Shown here: positions 1 to 4,547 of the stretch, in pieces
Numbering within the stretch: position 1 is the first letter of the stretch
Layout: every line of letters begins with the position of its first letter
Assembly (NCBI GenBank): GCA_030636485.1
Contig: DAOVWV010000152.1
Location: 1-5,174 of the forward strand
DNA length: 5,174 nt
Reading direction: 5' to 3'
Source of the DNA: Methyloprofundus sp.
GTDB taxonomy: Bacteria; Pseudomonadota; Gammaproteobacteria; Methylococcales; Methylomonadaceae
Made by a program: the position numbers and the translations under genes
Notes under the pieces: model-generated
Told to the model about the DNA's origin: nothing
The model's database searches: none
The model's input: only the letters and a program-made list of their open reading frames with translations

Positions 1-106
1 AAGCAAGGAAAGCCAGCCCAGCTTGTTTAACCCCCCTTTAAGGCCGGAAAGGCAATCGAGTGAACGCCGGTCACTATTTACCACCCACTATGCCGTCTTT
101 TACTTG

Positions 107-119
107 AAAAAAAAAAAAA
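107..119 (+). repeat. A13 homopolymer tract
   Basis: Thirteen consecutive A residues follow a TACTTG sequence. No GC-rich stem lies immediately to its right, so it does not form a convincing minus-strand terminator tail. It is a site of possible length variation or sequencing error, and an A tract of this length would also bend DNA. Confidence 0.85.
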
Positions 120-167
120 CTGCCCACTCTACTTGTTTTTGTCCCATTTTTCTCGTTTCTCATGCTT

Positions 168-198
168 TGTCACTGCCATTAACTTAATGGCAGTGACA
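168..198. repeat. Near-perfect 31-bp palindrome
   Basis: The left arm 168-182 (TGTCACTGCCATTAA) is the exact reverse complement of the right arm 184-198, with a single C at 183 between them. In RNA the innermost pairs would open, leaving a stem of about 12 pairs with a short AT-rich loop. No T tract follows on either strand, so it does not look like a standard intrinsic terminator. It could be a protein-binding site, a Rho-independent processing or stability hairpin at the end of an upstream transcript, or one copy of a dispersed palindromic repeat. It lies 164 bp upstream of the ketopantoate-reductase-like gene. Confidence 0.85.
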
Positions 199-268
199 CT
201 TCGTATCAGAGTGCATAGACCGGCATTCTGTGTCGCGAAACTATAAAACTAAAAATAACCATAGAGAA

Positions 269-316
269 CATAGAGTTCCTAGGGTGAAAATACTCTATGC
301 TCATTGAGGGTATTTT
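269..316 (+). promoter_or_regulatory. Pair of mutually exclusive hairpins
   Basis: Stem A pairs CATAGAGT (269-276) with ACTCTATG (292-299), 8 perfect pairs, with a CCTAGG palindrome in the loop. Stem B pairs AAAATACTCT (287-296) with AGGGTATTTT (307-316), 10 pairs including one G-T wobble, with a 10-base loop. Bases 292-296 belong to both stems, so only one can form at a time. Stem B ends in TTTT and is followed by GTATTTT, resembling a weak terminator. This arrangement looks like an attenuator or switch, but it matters only if transcription starts upstream of 269. A TATAAA at 242-247 could be a -10 element, though no good -35 is seen. A direct repeat of CATAGAG (260-266 and 269-275) is also present. 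Confidence 0.35.
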
Positions 317-332
317 GTATTTTCCATATCAC
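304..332 (+). promoter_or_regulatory. Possible promoter of the ketopantoate-reductase-like gene
   Basis: TTGAGG (304-309) and TATCAC (327-332) are separated by 17 bases, with four matches of six to each sigma-70 consensus hexamer. Transcription would start near 339 and give a leader of about 23 bases. The -35 hexamer overlaps stem B of the upstream hairpin pair, so this promoter and the attenuator-like reading are alternatives. The match is modest and could be chance. Confidence 0.25.
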
Positions 333-349
333 TTTCAATCAACCAAACT

Positions 350-359
350 TAAGCGCTTA
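350..359. repeat. TAAGCGCTTA palindrome next to the start codon
   Basis: A perfect 10-bp palindrome ends two bases before the ATG at 362 and occupies the place where a Shine-Dalgarno sequence would be expected; no purine-rich ribosome-binding site is visible. It also supplies the in-frame stop (TAA at 350-352) that excludes an upstream start. It might be an operator or may simply reflect chance. Confidence 0.5.
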
Positions 360-361
360 GT

Positions 362-1132
362 ATGCAGTCAACAATTGTTATTATCGGCATGGGGGAATTA
401 GGGGGTGTTTTTGCACGTGGTTTTCTGCGTTGCGGCCACCCTGTCTATCCAGTTACACGGCAGATGAATATCGCGGAGGAAAGCCAGAACATTCCCGATC
501 CGGCACTGGTCTTGATCAGTGTTCAGGAAAGTGAATTAGACGCGGTGTTGCAAAAAATCCCGGAAAACTGGAAAAACAAGTTGGGACTGATCCAGAATGA
601 ATTACTCCCAAGAGACTGGTTAGCACATAATATTGAAAACCCAACAGTTGCAGTGGTCTGGTTTGAAAAGAAAAAGGGCATGGAGTTCAGCAGTATTTTA
701 CACACACCTTGCTATGGGCCAAATGCAACGCTTATCTCTAATGCTCTGCTGGCATTGGATGAAGCGGCTCCCGTATTAAGCAGTGAAGATGATTTATTGT
801 ATGAATTATTACGTAAAACGGTCTATATACTCACGGTCAATACAGCGGGGTTGCTACAAAACTGTACTGTTGGTGAGTTGTGGAATGATCATCAGCCACT
901 TGCCAGAGAGATTGCAACAGAGGTTATTCGTATTCAAGAATCGCTTACAGGCAAACCGCTTCCCTATAAAAAATTGATTATGGGAATAGTGGAAGGTATC
1001 AAGGATTGCCCACAGCGGAATTGCTTGGGACGTAGTGCGCCTGAGCGTTTAAAACGCTGGTTGGCTTATGCAGATCAATTTGACCTAGCAGTGCCTAAGC
1101 TAGTGGAAATTGGACATTTGTCTAGTCAGTAA
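362..1132 (+). CDS. Divergent ketopantoate reductase (PanE/ApbA)-like protein
   Basis: A 256-residue protein with an N-terminal Rossmann dinucleotide-binding motif, G9-M-G11-E-L-G14, right after the first beta strand (STIVII). The C-terminal half matches the PanE all-alpha domain: the segment from about 149 to 174 (LLRKTVYILTVN ... QNCTVGEL) lines up with the RKLAVN...NCPNGEL segment of E. coli PanE as I recall it, and a terminal AVP motif (243-245) follows as in that enzyme. PanE reduces ketopantoate to pantoate with NADPH in the cytoplasm, in pantothenate and coenzyme A synthesis. K152 would be the catalytic lysine, and N79 and N160 match conserved asparagines. However, the HNGMG motif is reduced to QNEL (78-81), one substrate asparagine falls on I156, the C-terminal E-I-D motif is replaced by SAPERL, and the protein is about 40 residues shorter than usual. 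It may therefore act on another substrate. The start is fixed by the Rossmann motif and an in-frame stop at 350-352; no Shine-Dalgarno is visible. It stands alone and converges with the RES toxin gene. Confidence 0.8.
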   Translation: MQSTIVIIGMGELGGVFARGFLRCGHPVYPVTRQMNIAEESQNIPDPALVLISVQESELDAVLQKIPENWKNKLGLIQNELLPRDWLAHNIENPTVAVVWFEKKKGMEFSSILHTPCYGPNATLISNALLALDEAAPVLSSEDDLLYELLRKTVYILTVNTAGLLQNCTVGELWNDHQPLAREIATEVIRIQESLTGKPLPYKKLIMGIVEGIKDCPQRNCLGRSAPERLKRWLAYADQFDLAVPKLVEIGHLSSQ

Positions 1133-1197
1133 AGAGTTCATTCCAGTGATTAAAAGTAGTATTGTCCATAGGGTGTTCCGTGGTTTATTTGTTAGGG

Positions 1198-1944
1198 TTA
1201 TGCAGGCATGGGAAGCTTTGCATGCAGTAGAAACGTTTCAAGTTTAAAGCTGGTTATTGCATTAGAGCCTAGTTGCTTAAACAGTACTTCATTGGCAGTC
1301 GTTTCACAGAGCCATAGGCTCATGTTTTTAGGTTTTTTATGTTTAAATGCACGGGCTGTAAACAAGCCAACGCAGATGTCTTTTTGTGGGTCACGTGCCG
1401 ATGGGTATTCAAAGGCTTCTACCCCCGATGTTCGCATTGCTGTCCCTAACTGTTGTGATTGGGTGTACTCTGTGGGGCTGGCTATTTCATGCTGATATTT
1501 ATCAAAGGGGGCTTGATGTAAGCGAACGCCACGCAACGATTGATAAGCGACAGAAAACAGCGAATGCTCTGATCTGATTTGCTTTTTAATCGGCAGACCT
1601 GTCATTGAATTCCAAAACACAAAACGATAATAAGCTGACTCTGCCAGTGTTACCTCAACACTTACACCGCCATAAAAAAGGCTGGGCTCATGCAGTCCGC
1701 CAAAGCGGGAGCCCCATTTTAAGGGTGGATAACGAAAAGGTGTAGACAGCAAGTAGTGATAAGCCGTTAAATCTTCCTTGTAGGCAGGTTTAGTCTGCTC
1801 TAACATTTCTTCAAGCAGGGCTTGTTCATCCAGTGTGTCAACATAGCCTAAGGTGGCAATTTGTTCCTGACTTTCAACCAGGCGATACAGTGTCCCTGTT
1901 AAATTCCCTACCTGCTGCGCTCCGTTACAGGCTGCCCATAGCAT
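1198..1944 (-). CDS. RES-domain toxin (type II toxin-antitoxin, NAD+-degrading family)
   Basis: A 248-residue protein carrying a RES domain. The family signature is visible in the middle: LYR (19-21), then SRFGGLHEPSLFYGG (79-93) and TLAESAYYR (99-107). R80, Y91 and E102 are the likely NAD+-binding and catalytic residues, by analogy with MbcT and ParT. A second conserved block, EAFEYPSARDP (176-186), follows. RES toxins such as MbcT of Mycobacterium tuberculosis break down NAD+ by phosphorolysis, and ParT ADP-ribosylates Prs; which activity this copy has cannot be decided here. The reading frame is intact and the key residues are present, so the toxin is probably functional. Its ATG (1944-1942) shares one base with the TAA stop of the antitoxin gene (TAATG), which implies translational coupling; GGGGAAAGG just upstream can serve as ribosome-binding site. 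It converges with the ketopantoate-reductase-like gene, with 65 bp between stops and no clear terminator. Confidence 0.9.
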   Translation of the reverse strand: MLWAACNGAQQVGNLTGTLYRLVESQEQIATLGYVDTLDEQALLEEMLEQTKPAYKEDLTAYHYLLSTPFRYPPLKWGSRFGGLHEPSLFYGGVSVEVTLAESAYYRFVFWNSMTGLPIKKQIRSEHSLFSVAYQSLRGVRLHQAPFDKYQHEIASPTEYTQSQQLGTAMRTSGVEAFEYPSARDPQKDICVGLFTARAFKHKKPKNMSLWLCETTANEVLFKQLGSNAITSFKLETFLLHAKLPMPA

Positions 1945-2315
1945 TAAACCTTTCCCCGAATGGCATCAACAAACTGCACAACCGTCATTAGACCTTGAAT
2001 ACTTTCTATTTGTTTGGCAGGAACACCGCCAGTGACATTGTTGTGCGTGTGCATAAAATGCTTGATCCATGCTGCATCTCCACCTGTTAAAGCAAACAAA
2101 GCTCGGGCGATACGGACAACAAGTAGGGCAATCTCGCCTTGCTTGGACAAAGGGTCAAGTGATTGATTTTGCTTTAGGCGGCTAATGGCAGTTCGGTGTA
2201 CACCCAGTATTGCGGCTAATTCCGCCTGCTTTAAGCCTAATTGTTCAGAAGCATTGAGCACTGCTTTAGCTAAGACAGATTCTTGTGTGGGCTTAAGTTG
2301 TTCTAATGCAGACAT
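1944..2315 (-). CDS. Xre/MbcA/ParS-family antitoxin for the RES toxin
   Basis: A 123-residue protein with a helix-turn-helix at about 26-48 (LGLKQAELAAILGVHRTAIS, with the recognition helix around 38-47). The C-terminal domain at about 66-121 has the toxin-binding (DUF2384-type) pattern: ARALFALTGGDAAWIKHFMH, a central VP at 98-99, and a terminal GLMTVVQFVDAIRG. In characterised MbcA/ParS-RES pairs the antitoxin C-terminus blocks the toxin's NAD+ pocket, and the complex represses its own promoter. The antitoxin comes first in the operon and overlaps the toxin gene by one base, the usual layout for this family. The ATG at 2315 is preceded by a modest AAGAG about 7 bases upstream. A promoter with operator-like repeats lies directly upstream. 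Confidence 0.9.
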   Translation of the reverse strand: MSALEQLKPTQESVLAKAVLNASEQLGLKQAELAAILGVHRTAISRLKQNQSLDPLSKQGEIALLVVRIARALFALTGGDAAWIKHFMHTHNNVTGGVPAKQIESIQGLMTVVQFVDAIRGKV

Positions 2316-2336
2316 AATATACTCTTATTTATGTTG

Positions 2337-2368
2337 TATATGCACATATAGTAATATAAATGCGCATA
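2337..2368. promoter_or_regulatory. Candidate operator of the RES toxin-antitoxin operon
   Basis: TATATG (2337-2342) and CATATA (2345-2350) form a 6-bp-arm palindrome around CA. A related box, TGCGCATA (2361-2368), repeats TGCACATA (2341-2348) with one mismatch exactly 20 bp away, about two helical turns, so both would lie on the same face of the DNA. The boxes cover the -10 region, the start point and the spacer of the proposed antitoxin promoter. This is where an Xre-type antitoxin, alone or with its toxin, would be expected to bind for autorepression. Confidence 0.5.
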
Positions 2369-2376
2369 ATTAACAA
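2348..2376 (-). promoter_or_regulatory. Likely promoter of the RES toxin-antitoxin operon
   Basis: Read on the minus strand, TTGTTA (2376-2371) and TACTAT (2353-2348) are separated by 17 bases, with four of six matches to each sigma-70 hexamer. Transcription would begin near 2341, giving a leader of about 26 bases before the antitoxin ATG. The hexamers and spacer are overlaid by the palindrome and direct repeat described as the candidate operator. Confidence 0.45.
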
Positions 2377-2519
2377 TTTCTGGCGCTGGTTTCTTGTTTT
2401 TTCCACGAAAGGTATGCAAAGCACGAAATTATATTTTACAAGCGCATTCGTAATTCGAGACTTGCCCTCTTGTTTCTTAAAGTCAATCTGGTGGTCATTC
2501 AAAAAGCCTACGTATAACC

Positions 2520-2547
2520 TTGACAGAAGGACAGAATAACGTACCAT
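2520..2547 (+). promoter_or_regulatory. Likely promoter of the Phd/ParE-type operon
   Basis: A perfect TTGACA (2520-2525) is followed after 16 bases by TACCAT (2542-2547), which has four of six matches to the -10 consensus. The start point would lie around 2554, leaving a leader of only about 16 bases, just enough for the Shine-Dalgarno at 2557-2561. ACGTA occurs twice, at 2510-2514 and 2539-2543, flanking the -35 and overlapping the -10 hexamer; these could be half-sites for the antitoxin, but the match is short. Confidence 0.45.
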
Positions 2548-2556
2548 AAAAAGTCT

Positions 2557-2561
2557 GGAGG
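2557..2561 (+). promoter_or_regulatory. Shine-Dalgarno (GGAGG) of the Phd-type antitoxin
   Basis: GGAGG lies 8 bases before the ATG at 2570. It decides for that codon over the in-frame ATG at 2582. It is the strongest ribosome-binding site of the two toxin-antitoxin operons, in keeping with the need for antitoxin excess. Confidence 0.8.
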
Positions 2562-2569
2562 TTATTATT

Positions 2570-2851
2570 ATGAAAATATCAATGGATATTAAACCTGTTA
2601 CCTATTTAAAATCTCAAGCTGCAGATATACTAAAGCAAGTCAATGAAACGCGTAGGCCTATTGTTATAACTCAGAATGGAGAGCCTAAAGCAGTTCTTCA
2701 AGACCCTGAAAGCTATGAAAACATGCGTAATGCCATTGGAATATTAAAGCTTATTTCTCAAGGAGAGGAAGAGGTTAGAAATGGAAACTTCCTTTCTCAA
2801 GAAGATGTTTTTTCTGGGTTAGAAAAGTTAGTTGATACAGAAAATGACTAA
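2570..2851 (+). CDS. Phd/YefM-family antitoxin
   Basis: A 93-residue protein. Residues 1-55 show the Phd/YefM DNA-binding fold in its usual order: a first strand and turn (IKPVTYLKSQ), a helix (AADILKQVNET), then RRPIVITQNGEPKAVLQDPESYE, in which the ITQNGEP turn and the V-L-x-D/S strand are typical. The remaining, charged C-terminus (about 56-93) is the part that normally wraps and neutralises the toxin. Antitoxins of this family also repress their own operon as dimers. It is the first gene of a two-gene operon whose second gene overlaps it. The coding sequence is AT-rich: hand counts give 30 % GC at 2581-2640 and 38 % at 2761-2820, against 57 % at 1681-1740 in the RES gene. Confidence 0.92.
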   Translation: MKISMDIKPVTYLKSQAADILKQVNETRRPIVITQNGEPKAVLQDPESYENMRNAIGILKLISQGEEEVRNGNFLSQEDVFSGLEKLVDTEND

Positions 2852-3182
2852 AAATTATAATGTTATTTGGGCTAAAACGGCGAACGAGGATTTGATAGAA
2901 ATCATTCAGTTTATTAAATCTGATAGCCCCATTGCAGCAAAAAACATCATAAACAAGATTAGAAAGCAGTCACTTTCACTTGATTCATTCCCTCAGAGAG
3001 GTCGTATTGTTCCTGAGCTTAAAGAACAAGGAATTTTTCAATATCAAGAATTAATCATTCAGCCATGGAGAATGATTTATAGAGTTTCTAGCAGTACAGT
3101 CTATGTTTTATCCATTATAGATGCTAGAAGAAATGTAGAAGACATATTATTAAATCGATTTATTAGGGATGCTAACAAGTAA
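2844..3182 (+). CDS. ParE/RelE-family toxin
   Basis: From the ATG at 2844 the protein has 112 residues and matches the ParE/RelE plasmid-stabilisation family: a first strand (YNVIWAKTA), the helix A-NEDLIEIIQFIKSDSP, a second helix through about 42, the turn FPQRGRIVPELKEQG (49-63), and the strands YQELIIQPWRMIYRV (67-81) and VYVLSIIDARR (86-96). ParE members poison DNA gyrase and RelE members cut mRNA in the ribosome. The sequence resembles the ParE side more (GRxVPEL, YxEL, the R-M-I-Y-R strand), but the target cannot be fixed. The frame is also open to a TTG at 2832, which would add four residues; ATG is preferred because MTKNYNVIW aligns with usual family starts. With ATG the gene overlaps the antitoxin by 8 bases. 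No strong Shine-Dalgarno is seen, so translation probably depends on coupling to the antitoxin. It converges with the lipoprotein gene. Confidence 0.9.
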   Translation: MTKNYNVIWAKTANEDLIEIIQFIKSDSPIAAKNIINKIRKQSLSLDSFPQRGRIVPELKEQGIFQYQELIIQPWRMIYRVSSSTVYVLSIIDARRNVEDILLNRFIRDANK

Positions 3183-3284
3183 TATATTGAGGTGTTTTGC
3201 TACTAAAGCCTCCATATCAGGGTATTAAGCACAGGTTTTTTCTCGTTCCCTGTTGTTTATCCGGTGTTAAATGCGAGGCTTATT

Positions 3285-4547
3285 CTAATCAACTTCTTCT
3301 AGCCACCGACAACGCTGATTAACAATATCAGCGCTCTTATCCGTCCCAATTCCCTTGGCAATCAGCGCAATCACCCGGTCATCTGATTTATAGCCTGAAT
3401 GTGCTGTGAGTGGGTTGGCAAAGGTACCTAAGCCAAATAAATCAGTGACACTGGCAATGTTAATTTCCACATTAGAAATATCAATGCATAAACGTGAGTC
3501 CAGATACTGCTGGCTAAAACCATAGGGAATCGGGTAGCTGGCAATGTCGTTAGGGTCATTGAAAGCAATGACTTTGGTGGACTGGTACATGCGGTCTTTA
3601 AAAAGAGTGCCATTTGCCTGGCAATAATTGGCATATTGCTGAGTGACCTCCGCTTTTTTCCGGCCTAACTGTAAGATGGGGAGCTGGTTGGCAAGCATGA
3701 AAATATAGGTCTCTTTTTCTTTTAGGATTTGTACGGCTGTCTGCGGCTTTTTGATTGAACCATGATAGATATTCGAGTCACTGCCTAAAACATGTGCCAT
3801 ACGCTGTAAACCATCAATAGTAATACGGCTACCCAGGCTATGAGTGACAAAGGCATAGTGATTTTTTTGCAGATTATCACTAAAGCCTGGCGCATGAAAA
3901 TCACAGCTATGAGTGGTATGTGCGGCAAGGTCGTGCCAGTTTTTTGCAGCCATCCAGCAATAAGCCTGAATAAAGGAAGTCAATATGTCCTGGTGATGAT
4001 CCCCTAAGTATAAAAAGGAATCCGGCATGGTGTCATTGCTAAATTTTTTGAGTAGATTATTAATGTCAGCGCGGCGATGTGAATATTCACCAGTGCTATC
4101 ATAAGCGATGACTTTTTTTGCCTCTTGGGTAATGCTGGACCAGAGCAGCTCATAGAATAATAAGGTTTTGCTGTGGTCTTTATTGAAATAATGGTGCACT
4201 CTCATTGTGCCGAGGCTTTTGGTTGTTTCAACGGGATCAAATAGGTCAATGGTTTTATAGCCAGGCGAGGTTTTATTAAGCCCCATTTCAGCGGTCAGTT
4301 TATCTAGAAACTCGGCTGCATAGCCTGAGGTATGTTCACCTATGCCGTGAACCATGAGTACTTTCAAGCCATCTTTTAATAAGGGTTGCAGGCCTGAAAA
4401 AGGGCGGCCGGTTACTTTGCATATGCGCGCATCATTTTTCTGATTACTATCAAGAATGGCTTCGGTGACACCATAACCAAAGCTGGAGCAGCCAGTCAGC
4501 ATGATAAAGGCGCATAAAGTCAGAGTGTACTTTTTAAGTTCAAACAC
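3285..4547 (-). CDS. Lipoprotein with alpha/beta-hydrolase (serine esterase/lipase-like) fold
   Basis: A 420-residue protein. Its N-terminus is a lipoprotein signal peptide: KK at 5-6, a hydrophobic stretch 7-17, then the lipobox L17-T-G-C20; cleavage before C20 and a serine at +2 suggest outer-membrane anchoring facing the periplasm. The mature part shows hydrolase landmarks: a strand leading to VHGIGEH (66-72), typical of the oxyanion loop; a nucleophile elbow VTHSLGS (234-240) with S237 as likely nucleophile; NDPNDIASYPIP (330-341), where D331 or D334 could be the acid; and H383 in TAHSGY (381-386) as likely catalytic histidine. The elbow has T in place of the first G of G-x-S-x-G. Substrate is unknown; lipid or ester hydrolysis is an inference. 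The start is GTG (4547-4545), supported by a strong Shine-Dalgarno. It shares one base with the stop of the isomerase gene (TAGTG), so the two are probably one operon. Confidence 0.8.
   Translation of the reverse strand: MFELKKYTLTLCAFIMLTGCSSFGYGVTEAILDSNQKNDARICKVTGRPFSGLQPLLKDGLKVLMVHGIGEHTSGYAAEFLDKLTAEMGLNKTSPGYKTIDLFDPVETTKSLGTMRVHHYFNKDHSKTLLFYELLWSSITQEAKKVIAYDSTGEYSHRRADINNLLKKFSNDTMPDSFLYLGDHHQDILTSFIQAYCWMAAKNWHDLAAHTTHSCDFHAPGFSDNLQKNHYAFVTHSLGSRITIDGLQRMAHVLGSDSNIYHGSIKKPQTAVQILKEKETYIFMLANQLPILQLGRKKAEVTQQYANYCQANGTLFKDRMYQSTKVIAFNDPNDIASYPIPYGFSQQYLDSRLCIDISNVEINIASVTDLFGLGTFANPLTAHSGYKSDDRVIALIAKGIGTDKSADIVNQRCRWLEEVD

Larger units (their letters stand above)
1..361. other. 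Non-coding region rich in inverted repeats
   Basis: No convincing gene is present. A frame on the + strand is open from the window edge to a TAA at 28-30 and would end in ...KQGKPAQLV; it could be the tail of an upstream gene but is too short to judge. Another + frame stays open to about 184, but its translation is low-complexity (Ser/Arg/Lys-rich, crossing the A tract) and has no start within view. The stretch holds an A13 tract, a long palindrome at 168-198, two competing hairpins at 269-316, and a small palindrome at 350-359, each listed separately. The first ~75 bases are more GC-rich than what follows and contain a short interrupted inverted repeat (AGTGA at 59-63, TCACT at 71-75), which might be part of a mobile-element end, but no element can be named. 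Confidence 0.6.

Noticed and set aside
59..75. AGTGA/TCACT inverted repeat as an insertion-sequence end
   Set aside because: Only 5-bp arms, and no transposase or second end is in the window.
783..977. Other-frame open stretch inside the ketopantoate-reductase-like gene
   Set aside because: It is a frame shadow of the real gene, with no family features.
2329..2547. 72-codon open frame on the minus strand upstream of the RES antitoxin
   Set aside because: It covers the proposed promoters and operator of the toxin-antitoxin operons, has no recognisable family features and lacks a good ribosome-binding site.
3189..3212. Possible hairpin (GAGG...CCTC with TTT/AAA inside) between the two convergent genes, as a bidirectional terminator
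   Set aside because: The stem is interrupted by an uneven internal loop and no T tract follows on either strand.
1174..3260. Similar short sequences GTTCCGTGGTTTAT (1174-1187) and GTTCCCTGTTGTTTAT (3245-3260) on both sides of the toxin-antitoxin island, as possible target-site or attachment repeats
   Set aside because: They differ by a two-base gap, are low in complexity, and no integrase or transposase is present, so the resemblance is too weak.
3206..3281. AAGCCTC (3206-3212) and GAGGCTT (3275-3281) as a 7-bp inverted repeat
   Set aside because: Arms are short and 62 bp apart, so chance is a sufficient explanation.
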